From Paludibacteraceae bacterium (GTDB lineage Bacteria; Bacteroidota; Bacteroidia; Bacteroidales; Paludibacteraceae), in assembly GCA_017559385.1 (NCBI GenBank), contig JAFYSK010000052.1, forward strand, positions 1-64,000: a DNA stretch of 64,000 nucleotides, read 5' to 3'. Under the pieces are notes generated by a model that saw only the letters and a list, made by a program, of their open reading frames with translations, was not told the DNA's origin and did no database searches. Of the stretch, positions 37,019 through 46,020 are shown piece by piece. Every line of letters begins with the position of its first letter. Positions within the stretch are counted from its first letter, which is position 1. A program made the position numbers and the translations under genes.

Positions 37019-38117
37019 ATTCAAAACCTTCGTCGCTAGCATTGCACGTACCTTGCTAGGATTGGTGTTTATCTTCTCGGGCTTTGTAAAAGCAGTTGAT
37101 CCACTGGGTACCGTTTACAAGATCGAGGATTACCTGAAGGCTTTTGGTGGCTTCTTCACCGATATGCTACCCTTGGCCACAGCCGCTGCCATAGGCATGA
37201 TAGCACTAGAGTTCGTGCTGGGTATATGCATGACATTGAATGTGCGTACACGATTCACCTCGTGGATAGCCCTACTATTCTATTGTGTCATGACTCCACT
37301 GACACTATATATTGCTATTAAGAACCCTGTTAGCGACTGTGGATGCTTTGGCGATGCCATCGTGATTAGTAATTGGCAAACATTTACCAAGAACATCATA
37401 TTACTAGCCTTGGCCGTTATACTGGTAGCATGGCGCGAGCATATACACCAGTTGTGGAATGGTATGGTAGAAATAGTGATCTCCATCGCAGCTCTGGCTA
37501 TGGTAGGAGGTTTGATGGGATATACATACCGACATTTGCCAATCATGGATTTCCGTCCATATAAGATAGGCAACAATATTCCTGAACTAATGGAATGGCC
37601 AGAAGGGGCAGAACAAGACCAATATGAGTTCACCTTTATCTATAGCAAAGATGGCGTAGAGCAAGAGTTTACACTGGACAACTATCCTGCTAATGACGAC
37701 TCATGGACCTTTGTGCGTCAAGAGCAAAAACTCATCAAGAAAGGTTATGAGCCACCTATTCATGACTTTGAGATCATCAATGCTGAAGAAGAGGATCTGA
37801 CTGAGGATATATTGAGTTCAATCGATCCTGTAACCCTAATAGTCATGTACGATTTGACCAAGGCCGACAAAGCACAGATGACCAAGGTACAAGCCATATA
37901 CGACAACTGTATAAGCAACGACCAACCATGTTATATCCTGACAGGCTCGCAAACTGACCATATCATTGGTTTTAGCCTGGAGTTCCCTGATTTGACCGAC
38001 TGCATCTGCACATGCGACCCTGTCACTCTGAAGACCATCGTGCGTGCCAATCCAGGCGTAATCGTAGTGCAAGAAGGTACAATCATTGACAAATACAATG
38101 TGAGAAATCGCAACTAA
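37002..38117 (+). CDS. DoxX-family membrane protein (BT_3928 type)
   Basis: 371-aa inner-membrane protein. Four to five TM segments lie within residues about 10-170 (ARTLLGLVFIFSGFVKAVDP is the DoxX signature), with a CGCFGD motif after TM3. The soluble C-terminal half (about 190-371) has a thioredoxin-like flavour but no CxxC; it ends in DLTDCICTCDPVTLKTIVRA and GVIVVQEG. It is probably redox-related in the envelope. It overlaps DUF1599 by 17 bp. A CTAG spacer repeat separates it from tpiA. Confidence 0.87.
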   Translation: MKQKSKFKTFVASIARTLLGLVFIFSGFVKAVDPLGTVYKIEDYLKAFGGFFTDMLPLATAAAIGMIALEFVLGICMTLNVRTRFTSWIALLFYCVMTPLTLYIAIKNPVSDCGCFGDAIVISNWQTFTKNIILLALAVILVAWREHIHQLWNGMVEIVISIAALAMVGGLMGYTYRHLPIMDFRPYKIGNNIPELMEWPEGAEQDQYEFTFIYSKDGVEQEFTLDNYPANDDSWTFVRQEQKLIKKGYEPPIHDFEIINAEEEDLTEDILSSIDPVTLIVMYDLTKADKAQMTKVQAIYDNCISNDQPCYILTGSQTDHIIGFSLEFPDLTDCICTCDPVTLKTIVRANPGVIVVQEGTIIDKYNVRNRN

Positions 38118-38153
38118 TCTAACTAGCAATACTAGCCGTACTAGTTCTACTAG
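38118..38153. repeat. ACTAG decamer spacer repeat
   Basis: CTAACTAGCAATACTAGCCGTACTAGTTCTACTAGG: ACTAG recurs every 8-10 bp. Family members are also at 40192-40235, 43114-43152, 46700-46738, 53727-53762 and 57573-57618. Confidence 0.8.
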
Positions 38154-38189
38154 GCAAAAACAATTATTAACTATATAACTTTTAAGACA

Positions 38190-38939
38190 ATGAGAACAAA
38201 AATGGTTGCAGGCAACTGGAAAATGAACATGACCCTGCAAGAAGGTGTAGCTTTGGCTACCGAATTGAAGAATCAAGTAGTAAACCCATCATGCGCTGTG
38301 GTAATCAGCACTCCATTCATCCACTTGGCTACCGTAGCTGAGCTATTGAAGGACAGCCCTATCGCAGTAGCTGCTGAGAACTGCGCGGATAAAGAGAAAG
38401 GTGCATATACCGGCGAGGTAAGCGCTGCTATGGTAGCATCTACTGGTGCTGAGTATTGCATCCTAGGTCACTCTGAGCGTCGTGCATATTACGGCGAGAC
38501 ATACGAGATCTTGAAAGACAAAGTAGAACTCGCTCTCGCTAACAACCTCAAGCCAATCTTCTGCATCGGTGAGGTAAAAGAGGAGCGCGAAGCTGGCCAA
38601 CAAAACGAGGTTGTGAAAGCACAACTAGAGGGTTCTGTATTCCACCTCAGCGCTGAGGACTTTGGCAAAATTGTATTGGCATATGAGCCAGTATGGGCCA
38701 TCGGTACAGGTTTGACCGCTACCCCAGAACAAGCACAAGAGATCCACGCATATATCCGCAGCCTAGTAGCTGAGAAATACGGCGAGCAAGTAGCTGAAGA
38801 TTGCACTATCCTCTACGGTGGTAGCTGCAACGCTAAGAACGCTGCTGAGCTCTTCGCTAACCCAGATGTTGATGGTGGTCTTATCGGTGGCGCTAGCCTC
38901 AAGGCTGCTGACTTCTGCGCAATCATCGCAGCACGATAA
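38190..38939 (+). CDS. tpiA: Triosephosphate isomerase
   Basis: 249-aa glycolytic TIM-barrel enzyme interconverting DHAP and GAP. The N-terminus has [10 protein letters not shown] (Asn/Lys active site), the catalytic His is in [13 protein letters not shown], the catalytic Glu in [13 protein letters not shown], and the phosphate loop is LIGGASLKA. Canonical length. It is 2 bp upstream of the carbonic anhydrase gene. Confidence 0.98.
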   Translation: MRTKMVAGNWKMNMTLQEGVALATELKNQVVNPSCAVVISTPFIHLATVAELLKDSPIAVAAENCADKEKGAYTGEVSAAMVASTGAEYCILGHSERRAYYGETYEILKDKVELALANNLKPIFCIGEVKEEREAGQQNEVVKAQLEGSVFHLSAEDFGKIVLAYEPVWAIGTGLTATPEQAQEIHAYIRSLVAEKYGEQVAEDCTILYGGSCNAKNAAELFANPDVDGGLIGGASLKAADFCAIIAAR

Positions 38940-38941
38940 TT

Positions 38942-39463
38942 ATGGCACTCATCGTTCCTGTACGCGGATTCACTCCGCAAATAGGTAAGGATTGCTTTCT
39001 AGCAGAGAACGCAACTATCGTCGGTGACACCGTCATCGGCGATGGCTGCTCGATTTGGTTCAACGCCGTGCTGCGCGGCGACGTCAACTGGATCAAGATT
39101 GGCAACCATGTGAACATCCAAGATGGCTCGGTGCTACACACTCTGTACGAGAAAAGCACCATCACTATCGGCGACTATGTCTCCGTAGGACATAATGTGA
39201 CCATCCACGGAGCTGATGTACATGACTACGCACTCATCGGTATGGGTTCGACTCTATTGGACGGAGTCGTAGTAGGAGAAGGCGCTATCGTAGCCGCCGG
39301 ATCACTGGTACTAAAGAATACACAAATCGGCCCATACGAAGTGTGGGGCGGCGTACCAGCTAAGTTCATCAAGAAGGCCGATCCTGAACAAACCAACGAG
39401 ATCAATCGCAAGATTGCACACAACTACGCCATGTACGCTAGTTGGTACAAAGATGAAGAGTAA
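38942..39463 (+). CDS. Gamma-type carbonic anhydrase family protein
   Basis: 173-aa left-handed beta-helix protein of the YrdA/PaaY/gamma-CA group. Hexapeptide repeats run throughout (VGDTVIGDGCSIWFNAVLRGD). Metal ligands expected in the family are seen in SVLHTLY, SVGHNVTIHG and the following H. Such proteins are often zinc or iron hydratases or unassigned. It follows tpiA with a 2-bp gap. Confidence 0.9.
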   Translation: MALIVPVRGFTPQIGKDCFLAENATIVGDTVIGDGCSIWFNAVLRGDVNWIKIGNHVNIQDGSVLHTLYEKSTITIGDYVSVGHNVTIHGADVHDYALIGMGSTLLDGVVVGEGAIVAAGSLVLKNTQIGPYEVWGGVPAKFIKKADPEQTNEINRKIAHNYAMYASWYKDEE

Positions 39464-39482
39464 CTCATTAACCCGAATTAGT

Positions 39483-40187
39483 ATGTACAAACGAATACTA
39501 TTAAAACTCTCCGGCGAGAGCCTAATGGGAGAAAAAGGCTACGGCATTGACGAGAATCGTCTGGCAGACTATGCCACACAAATACAAAACATCGCTAATA
39601 AAGGTGTACAAATAGGTATCGTGATCGGCGGAGGCAACATCTTCCGCGGACTAAGCGGCGCACAAAAAGGTTTTGACCGCGTCAAAGGCGACCAAATGGG
39701 TATGCTGGCTACAGTGATCAACTCACTGGCCCTCTGCTCGGCACTAGAGGCTATCGGACAAAAAGTACGCGTGATGACTAGCGTGCGCATGGAGCCAATT
39801 GGCGAACTTTACTCTACCGCAGCAGCACTCCGACTGATGGACGAAGGCAATGTGGTCATCATCGCTGGCGGTACAGGTAATCCATACTTCACTACCGATA
39901 CCGCTTCTGTGCTTCGCGCCATTGAGATCAAAGCAGACGTCATGATGAAAGGTACACGAGTAGATGGTATCTATACGGCAGACCCAGAGAAAGACCCTAC
40001 TGCCACCAAGTTCACAGAGATCACCTATGACGAGGTACTCACACGCAACTTGCGCGTAATGGACCTGACCGCTATCACCATGTGCCGCGAGAATAAGATG
40101 CCTATCTATGTATTTGATATGGACACCGTGGGCAACCTGGAGAAAGTCATCAACGACGAACCAATAGGTACACTAGTAAAACCATAA
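39483..40187 (+). CDS. pyrH: UMP kinase
   Basis: 234-aa amino-acid-kinase-fold enzyme that phosphorylates UMP to UDP. Motifs: ILLKLSGESLMGEKGYGID, IGGGNIFRGLSG, AGGTGNPYFTTDTA and KGTRVDGIYTADPEKD. The start is the ATG at 39483 (YKRILLKLSGE), not the longer frame at 39414 that overlaps the carbonic anhydrase gene. The next gene is frr, the usual pyrH-frr pair. Confidence 0.97.
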   Translation: MYKRILLKLSGESLMGEKGYGIDENRLADYATQIQNIANKGVQIGIVIGGGNIFRGLSGAQKGFDRVKGDQMGMLATVINSLALCSALEAIGQKVRVMTSVRMEPIGELYSTAAALRLMDEGNVVIIAGGTGNPYFTTDTASVLRAIEIKADVMMKGTRVDGIYTADPEKDPTATKFTEITYDEVLTRNLRVMDLTAITMCRENKMPIYVFDMDTVGNLEKVINDEPIGTLVKP

Positions 40188-40191
40188 TAAA

Positions 40192-40235
40192 ACCCTAGAT
40201 TAACTAGTACGACTAGTATAACTAGAACGACTAAA
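40192..40235. repeat. ACTAG decamer spacer repeat between pyrH and frr
   Basis: TTAACTAGTACGACTAGTATAACTAGAACGACTA: ACTAG at steps of about 10 bp. Confidence 0.8.
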
Positions 40236-40251
40236 CAAAACTCTTACTAAT

Positions 40252-40812
40252 ATGATTGAACCTAGCAAAATTAAATCAGATGCTGCGGAACTCATGGAGT
40301 CTGCAGTGATGTATCTTGATGATGCTTTGGCTCGTATTCGCGCGGGCAAAGCTAGTGCACGAATCCTAGATGTAGTGAAAGTAGAATACTACGGACAGAT
40401 GAGCCCACTTGCTAATGTGGCTACTATCACCACACCTGACGCACGCACCATCCAAATCCAACCATGGGAGAAGAAGATGATTGCCGAGATCGAACGCGCT
40501 ATCATCAACTCCAGCGTAGGACTCGCACCTAGCAACAACGGTGAGAGCATTCGCCTGATGATCCCACCATTGACTGAGGAACGTCGTAAAGAATTGGCTA
40601 AACAGTGCAAGGGCGAGGCTGAGAACGCAAAAGTCAGCATCCGCAATGCTCGTCGTGATGCCATTGACACCCTCAAAAAACAAATCAAAGAGGGCTTGCC
40701 AGAGGATGCTGAGAAAGATGCGGAGAACGATGTTCAAAAGTTGCACGACAAGTATGTGAAACAGGTGGACGAGATCTACGCTAAGAAAGAGAAAGAGATC
40801 ATGACCGTGTAA
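40252..40812 (+). CDS. frr: Ribosome recycling factor
   Basis: 186-aa RRF that splits post-termination ribosomes with EF-G. Signatures: ALARIRAGKASARILD, VEYYGQMSPLANVATI, PPLTEERRKELAKQCK and the C-terminal helical arm. Canonical length (185). Confidence 0.97.
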   Translation: MIEPSKIKSDAAELMESAVMYLDDALARIRAGKASARILDVVKVEYYGQMSPLANVATITTPDARTIQIQPWEKKMIAEIERAIINSSVGLAPSNNGESIRLMIPPLTEERRKELAKQCKGEAENAKVSIRNARRDAIDTLKKQIKEGLPEDAEKDAENDVQKLHDKYVKQVDEIYAKKEKEIMTV

Positions 40813-40815
40813 TCT

Positions 40816-40920
40816 CTTAGTTTAAAGTTTATAGTTTAATGTTTAAAGGCGTAGGATAGGCAAGATGTTGCCGCTAAATCACCTATAAACTCTAAGCATA
40901 ATCTCTAACCTATCAAGCTA
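40816..40920. repeat. GTTTAAAGTTTATAG-type spacer repeat
   Basis: TAGTTTAAAGTTTATAGTTTAATGTTTAAAGG (40818-40849) and a weaker AACTCTAAGCATAATCTCTAACC stretch lie between frr and the Omp85-type gene. No promoter of the usual form is seen, so the barrel gene may be read through from frr. Confidence 0.65.
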
Positions 40921-40950
40921 CGATTTCTCATAATAGCAATAGCATGGGCA

Positions 40951-42078
40951 TTGGTTGTACCAATGTCTCATGCTATTTCGCTTGATAGTCTGCTGAACCT
41001 ACCCGCTATGGGTATTCCTGTCGTTAACTATTCCCCCGAATCCACCTGGGAGTTTGGCGCTGCTGCACAAGGCTATTTTCGTCTTCCCAACCAAGAGCGC
41101 ACCTCTATTGTTCAACTAGACGGAACCTACTCTCTCAACCATCAATGGTATATCAACACACAAGGCAACTTGTATTTCGGGAATAGGGAGTCCGGCATCA
41201 ATAAAAAAGGATCACGCGCATGGCAATTGCAGTTTCGTGCAGGTTACAGCAACAGACCCGCCACCTACTACGGCACATATAATGACCCGCATTTCGCCAA
41301 CCAAGGCAACATGGGCATAGGTATGTTGCGCCAAGGTACACCCTACCAATTACAACGAGGTTACCTGAATGTGCAAGCACCTATTTATCTAGGCAAGCAC
41401 TTTGCCATAGGTCCTATGACCGATGTAATGATAGCAAAATATGCTATTGAAGATATATACACCACCAAAAATCCTTTGCTACAAATAGGGCTAGGAGCTG
41501 TGGTTCAATACGATAGCCGCGACAATGTCTTCTACCCTACACGAGGTATATTCTTCAAGGCATCTGCTGCAGCCGCCTGGACCAACAAAACCGATATTCC
41601 ACAAGGACAACAGGCGACAATCAATGGTCTGCTATCGGCCGACCTGCGACAGTACATTTCGCTACCACACGATTTGGTCATTGCATGGCAACTAAAGGGA
41701 CAGTTCATGCTATCGGAATACTTCATCTCACACCTTACCCTATACCCTATGCTACCACGCCTAGGCGGACAAGATGGATTGAGAGGTATCAATAGCGACA
41801 TGTTTCGCGATGACATCATGATGGCTCTTCAAGCTGAACTGCGCATACCTATATGGAGTATCTTCCGCGCCACCGTGTTTGCCGGAGTAGGCGATGTTTA
41901 CGATTTTCACAACTGGCACTGGGAAGTTCCAAAAGTGAGCTACGGACTAGGTCTACGAGCTGCAATCAACAAGGCCAAAGTAAATATCCGCTTTGATGTA
42001 GCACGCAGCAATGTAGATCCAAGATGGAATAATATCAACGCATATAGCTTTTATTTAACCGCCACAGAGGCGTTTTAA
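40951..42078 (+). CDS. Omp85/BamA-type outer-membrane beta-barrel protein
   Basis: 375 aa from the first usual start codon (TTG at 40951). The fold is the C-terminal barrel of the BamA/Omp85 'surface antigen' family without visible POTRA domains: VQYDSRDNVFYPTRGIFF, LPRLGGQDGLRGI (the family RGF/RGY-like motif), FAGVGDVYDF and a final YSFYLTATEAF with terminal Phe. The open frame extends back to 40909 and encodes a perfect signal peptide core (KLRFLIIAIAWALVV), but that begins with ATC at 40912, where an ATG would be expected. The TTG start would cut the signal peptide in half. True initiation is therefore probably at 40912 on AUC, or the base is a sequence error. Confidence 0.8.
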   Translation: MVVPMSHAISLDSLLNLPAMGIPVVNYSPESTWEFGAAAQGYFRLPNQERTSIVQLDGTYSLNHQWYINTQGNLYFGNRESGINKKGSRAWQLQFRAGYSNRPATYYGTYNDPHFANQGNMGIGMLRQGTPYQLQRGYLNVQAPIYLGKHFAIGPMTDVMIAKYAIEDIYTTKNPLLQIGLGAVVQYDSRDNVFYPTRGIFFKASAAAAWTNKTDIPQGQQATINGLLSADLRQYISLPHDLVIAWQLKGQFMLSEYFISHLTLYPMLPRLGGQDGLRGINSDMFRDDIMMALQAELRIPIWSIFRATVFAGVGDVYDFHNWHWEVPKVSYGLGLRAAINKAKVNIRFDVARSNVDPRWNNINAYSFYLTATEAF

Positions 42079-42125
42079 TAACTCTATCACAACTGACTGG
42101 CCTACAACAAGGCAACCCAACAACG

Positions 42126-43115
42126 ATGAAAGGACTAGTAATCAAATCAACCGGCACGAGTTACGGCGTGCACTTTGAAGATGGCACCACGGCAGACTGC
42201 CATGTTAAAGGCAATTTCCGTATCCGTGGTATTCGATCGACCAATCCAGTGGCTATCGGTGATTATGTAGAAGTCACTACCAATGAGGATGGCACCCACT
42301 GGATAACCGAACTATACGACCGCAAGAACTACATCATTCGTCGCGCCACCAACCTTAGTTATGCCTCGCACATATTGGCAGCCAATGTCGATATGGCTGC
42401 ACTGATTGTAACCATCAACCATCCTAAGACCTCAACTACTTTTATTGATCGTTTCCTAGCCACATGCGAAGCCTACCGTGTGCCTGCATGTTTGATTTTC
42501 AACAAGATTGACCTTCTTAACGAGGAAGAGCTACAAGAGTTAGCCTCTCTTCGTCAACTATATGAATCACTAGGCTACCCCACCTATGCCATATCGGCAT
42601 TGGATCTAGCCTCAACGCCTGATCGCCCAATTGTCTCATCACCGCTATATAGCATCTTTCACGACCGAGTTACCCTACTATCCGGCAATTCAGGCGTAGG
42701 CAAGTCCACCCTACTGAATGCCATTTTCGGCAAAGATATTGCTCGTACTGGCGCTATCTCGTCGGCACACCACAAAGGTATGCACACTACCACTTTCTCC
42801 GAAATGTATCCGCTGGGCGACATTGAAACACTTGACACTCTTAAAACTCCTTCGACTCCAGGAGTACGCTCCTGGATTATTGACACTCCTGGTATCAAGG
42901 GCTTTGGACTATTGGATCTAGAAAAAGAGGAAGTGGGACATTATTTCCGAGATATCTTCCACGTCAGTCGCGACTGCCGCTACTCCAACTGCCTACACAC
43001 AGGCGAACCAGGTTGTGCAGTCTATCAGGCAGTGGCCAAGGGCGAAATTGCACTATCACGATATGAGAGTTACCTGAGTATCCTAGACGACACCCAAGAA
43101 AACAAATATCGCTAG
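42126..43115 (+). CDS. rsgA: Ribosome small-subunit-dependent GTPase A
   Basis: 329-aa circularly permuted GTPase that matures the 30S subunit. OB domain about 1-80; G4 FNKIDLL (about 121-127), G1 LLSGNSGVGKSTLLNAI, G3 DTPGIKGFG. The C-terminal zinc finger has Cys/His in C..YSNCLHTGEPGC. Between G1 and G3 an extra segment (about residues 234-252, IETLDTLKTPSTPGVRSW) is encoded by a repeat-like stretch with the palindrome CCAGGAG-TACG-CTCCTGG (42858-42875). Standard RsgA lacks this segment. An ACTAG spacer follows. Confidence 0.95.
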   Translation: MKGLVIKSTGTSYGVHFEDGTTADCHVKGNFRIRGIRSTNPVAIGDYVEVTTNEDGTHWITELYDRKNYIIRRATNLSYASHILAANVDMAALIVTINHPKTSTTFIDRFLATCEAYRVPACLIFNKIDLLNEEELQELASLRQLYESLGYPTYAISALDLASTPDRPIVSSPLYSIFHDRVTLLSGNSGVGKSTLLNAIFGKDIARTGAISSAHHKGMHTTTFSEMYPLGDIETLDTLKTPSTPGVRSWIIDTPGIKGFGLLDLEKEEVGHYFRDIFHVSRDCRYSNCLHTGEPGCAVYQAVAKGEIALSRYESYLSILDDTQENKYR

Positions 43116-43152
43116 TATCACTAGTTGCACTAGCATAACTAGAATAACTAGT
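43114..43152. repeat. ACTAG decamer spacer repeat after rsgA
   Basis: ATCACTAGTTGCACTAGCATAACTAGAATAACTAGTAA: five ACTAG words at 8-10 bp steps. Confidence 0.8.
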
Positions 43153-43202
43153 AATTTTGCATTTTTTTCATCACACTGACAAGTTTTAGCAGTTTGACGC
43201 AG

Positions 43203-43211
43203 TAATTTTGC
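43203..43211 (+). promoter_or_regulatory. -7 element before a small membrane-peptide ORF
   Basis: TAATTTTGC at 43203-43211. The -33 TTTG is not at the usual distance. A second TAATTTTGC is at 43152-43160. Confidence 0.45.
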
Positions 43212-43258
43212 CGTCGAAACCCAAAAACAACATGTTTAACTGCTAAAACAAAACAGAA

Positions 43259-43357
43259 ATGAACCTATTTTTTACATTATTCATCAGTATTGCTTCGGCT
43301 ACAATCATTACTTTTTGCCTCGACATGGTATCACAATTTTTTAACCATGAAGCATAA
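43259..43357 (+). CDS. Possible 32-aa single-pass membrane peptide
   Basis: A short ORF (starts NLFFTLFISIASATIITF, then a polar end CLDMVSQFFNHEA) lies between rsgA and recA, 48 bp after a -7-like element. One hydrophobic helix of about 18 residues with a charged tail is typical of small membrane proteins. No homologue is known to me. It could also be chance. It fills a gap of about 350 bp that otherwise holds only repeats and the recA promoter. Confidence 0.45.
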   Translation: MNLFFTLFISIASATIITFCLDMVSQFFNHEA

Positions 43358-43370
43358 AATATCATGCACA

Positions 43371-43403
43371 CTTGCATATGTACAAAAAAATATGTAACTT
43401 TGC
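43371..43403 (+). promoter_or_regulatory. Promoter of recA
   Basis: CTTG (43371-43374), 20 bp, TAACTTTGC (43395-43403). No obvious SOS-box palindrome is visible. Confidence 0.78.
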
Positions 43404-43415
43404 ACCCATAAAGCA

Positions 43416-43458
43416 AAACCCTTAAAACTTTTAGAACTTTTAAAACTTTTAAAACCTT
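43416..43458. repeat. AAAACTTTTAGAACTTTT spacer repeat in the recA leader
   Basis: CCCTTAAAACTTTTAGAACTTTTAAAACTTTTAAAACC: 10-bp words AAAACTTTT(A/T). The same family precedes the genes at 2529 and hisS. Confidence 0.8.
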
Positions 43459-43466
43459 ATAAGATT

Positions 43467-44474
43467 ATGGCTGAAATTAAGAAAACTCCATCTCCTGAGA
43501 AACTAAAAGCCTTGCAAAACGCAATGGCAAAAATTGATAAAGATTTTGGTAAAGGCGCCATCATGAAGCTTGGCGATGATAAGATTGAAGATATACCTGT
43601 TATTCCTACAGGTTCTGTAGGATTAAATATTGCATTGGGCGTAGGTGGTTATCCTCGCGGCCGTGTCATCGAGATCTACGGTCCTGAATCATCTGGTAAG
43701 ACTACCCTAGCTATCCATGCAATGGCAGAGGTGCAAAAGCAAGGCGGTATAGCTGCTATCATCGACGCAGAGCACGCCTTTGACCGTTTCTATGCCGAGA
43801 AACTAGGTGTTGACACCAACGAACTGCTTATTGCGCAACCTGACTGCGGCGAGCAAGCACTGGATATCGCAGACGAGTTGATACGCTCTGCTGCTGTAGA
43901 TCTAGTAGTAATTGACTCTGTAGCAGCCTTGACACCAAAAGCTGAAATCGAAGGCGATATGGGTGACAACCGAGTAGGATTGCACGCACGATTGATGTCG
44001 CAAGCTTTGCGCAAACTGACGGCTACTATCAATAAGACCCAAACCACCTGCATCTTCATCAACCAATTGCGTGATAAGATCGGCGTTATGTTCGGTAGCC
44101 CAGAGACTACCACAGGTGGTAATGCCCTCAAGTTCTACGCTTCAGTTCGTTTGGACATCCGCAAGAGCACCGCTATCAAAGATGGTGATGAAATCATCGG
44201 TAACCAAGTGCGTGTGAAAGTCATCAAGAACAAAGTGGCTCCTCCATTTAAGAAAGCCGAGTTTGACTTGATGTTCAACGAGGGTATTTCACACGCAGGC
44301 GAATTGCTTGACATGGGCGTAGAGAAAGGTATCATCACCAAATCTGGATCATGGTTCAGCTACGATGGCAACAAACTGGCACAAGGTCGCGATGGCGCCA
44401 AGAAAGTGCTAGTTGACAACCCTGAACTAGCAACTGAGATCGAAGAGAAGCTCATGGCTGCCCTCAAGAAGTAA
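43467..44474 (+). CDS. recA: Recombinase RecA
   Basis: 335-aa recombination and SOS protein. Walker A is GPESSGKTT, Walker [12 protein letters not shown]2 region [22 protein letters not shown]-terminal [16 protein letters not shown] is typical. Canonical length; no intein. Confidence 0.98.
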   Translation: MAEIKKTPSPEKLKALQNAMAKIDKDFGKGAIMKLGDDKIEDIPVIPTGSVGLNIALGVGGYPRGRVIEIYGPESSGKTTLAIHAMAEVQKQGGIAAIIDAEHAFDRFYAEKLGVDTNELLIAQPDCGEQALDIADELIRSAAVDLVVIDSVAALTPKAEIEGDMGDNRVGLHARLMSQALRKLTATINKTQTTCIFINQLRDKIGVMFGSPETTTGGNALKFYASVRLDIRKSTAIKDGDEIIGNQVRVKVIKNKVAPPFKKAEFDLMFNEGISHAGELLDMGVEKGIITKSGSWFSYDGNKLAQGRDGAKKVLVDNPELATEIEEKLMAALKK

Positions 44475-44476
44475 TC

Positions 44477-46003
44477 TTGAAGCAACAGACACTCATATTA
44501 ACCCCTGAGAAAGCACACGACATGGAGCAACAGTTCCGTGTCGTGAAGCGTTCTGTTGATGCACGCCAGAGGCAGTTAAAGGTCAACCTAACCCTTTTGA
44601 CAAACGACAATGGCCAGTTCATAGAAAAAGATGCACCTATCCCACTCTATGAAGCACCCATATTCCACGATGTACACCATGCCCAGCATAGCGTAAACAT
44701 TATTGGAGCGGGGCCCGCAGGACTGTTTGCAGCACTAACCCTCATAGAGAATGGAATCAAACCCATCATCTACGAACGCGGCAAACAGGTGGCCGAGCGC
44801 AAAAAGGATATTGCCATACTCAACCGCAACCAAGGACTCAACACCGAGTCCAACTACTGCTTTGGCGAAGGCGGAGCAGGTACCTTCTCCGATGGCAAAC
44901 TGTACTCACGCAGCAAGAAACGCGGCAATATGCAACGCGTGATGGAGCTATTCCATCATTTTGGTGCCAAAGATAATATCCTATACGAGGCACATGCACA
45001 TATCGGTAGCGACAAACTACCTAATATCATCCGTTCCATGCGCGAGTGCATCATTGAACATGGCGGCGAAATTCACTTCTCCACATGTGTGGATGAATCT
45101 CTTTTCCAAAGCCTTATCGCCTCATCACCTCATCGCCCTACAATATTAGCGATTGGCCACTCGGCACACGATACCTATCAGATGTTGATGAATGAGGGTG
45201 TACAACTAGAAGACAAAGGTTGTGCGATGGGGGTTCGAGCTGAGCATCCACAAGCATTGATCAACCGCCTGATGTACCACGACCCATCGCCAGAACTGGT
45301 CCAACTACTAGGCAACGCATCTTACTCATTGGTGACACAGGTGCAAGGTCGTGGCGTATACTCCTTCTGCATGTGCCCAGGCGGACATATTGTGCCTGCC
45401 GGTAGTGCACTTAACAGCTGCGTGGTCAATGGCATGTCTGCCAGCCACCGCAACTCGCCTTTTGCCAACTCGGGCATGGTAGTCGAGATTCGTCCAGAGG
45501 ACCTTGCTGGTCTAGTTCTGGAGTTTAGAAGTTTAGGAGTTCAGGAGTTTAAGCTTCAAGGTCTTACTTTTCAACAGTATTTAGAGCACTTAGCATATAA
45601 ACATGGCGGTGCACCCTCTTTAGCTCCAGCACAACGACTGAAAGACTTTGTAGATGGACGACATAGCCAGACATTGCCTGCTTGTAGCTACCTGCCTGGC
45701 ATGGTTTCTAGCCGTTTGGACGAGTGGTTGCCCGCACATATCGGCAAGCGCTTGCAGCAGGGCTTCAGGGATTTCGACCGTAAATACCGTGGTTTTTTGA
45801 CCAACGATGCTGTTATCCTAGGCGTAGAAAGCCGATCTAGTAGCGCCGTACGTATCCCACGCGATCCAGACACATTACAGTCAGTCTCTACCCCAGATCT
45901 TTACCCATGTGGTGAAGGTGCTGGTTATGCCGGCGGCATCACATCCTGCGCCTTGGACGGCATCAATGTAGCCCTAGCCATCGCTCATACCTTTAACCTA
46001 TAA
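44477..46003 (+). CDS. FAD-dependent oxidoreductase (COG2509 type)
   Basis: 508-aa flavoprotein. A short N-terminal domain carries RVVKRSVDARQRQLKVNL, then the FAD-binding Rossmann motif VNIIGAGPAGLFAALTLIE (about 73-90). The family box NYCFGEGGAGTFSDGKLYSR and the C-terminal PCGEGAGYAGGITSCALDG follow. Substrate unknown. The start is TTG at 44477, two bases after the recA stop; the next ATG (44522) would remove residues conserved in the family. An AGTTTAGGAGTTCAGG repeat (45519-45562) is translated in frame as LEFRSLGVQEFKLQG. It is cotranscribed with recA, followed by tcdA. Confidence 0.88.
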   Translation: MKQQTLILTPEKAHDMEQQFRVVKRSVDARQRQLKVNLTLLTNDNGQFIEKDAPIPLYEAPIFHDVHHAQHSVNIIGAGPAGLFAALTLIENGIKPIIYERGKQVAERKKDIAILNRNQGLNTESNYCFGEGGAGTFSDGKLYSRSKKRGNMQRVMELFHHFGAKDNILYEAHAHIGSDKLPNIIRSMRECIIEHGGEIHFSTCVDESLFQSLIASSPHRPTILAIGHSAHDTYQMLMNEGVQLEDKGCAMGVRAEHPQALINRLMYHDPSPELVQLLGNASYSLVTQVQGRGVYSFCMCPGGHIVPAGSALNSCVVNGMSASHRNSPFANSGMVVEIRPEDLAGLVLEFRSLGVQEFKLQGLTFQQYLEHLAYKHGGAPSLAPAQRLKDFVDGRHSQTLPACSYLPGMVSSRLDEWLPAHIGKRLQQGFRDFDRKYRGFLTNDAVILGVESRSSSAVRIPRDPDTLQSVSTPDLYPCGEGAGYAGGITSCALDGINVALAIAHTFNL

Positions 46004-46020
46004 CCTATCATCTCTAAACA

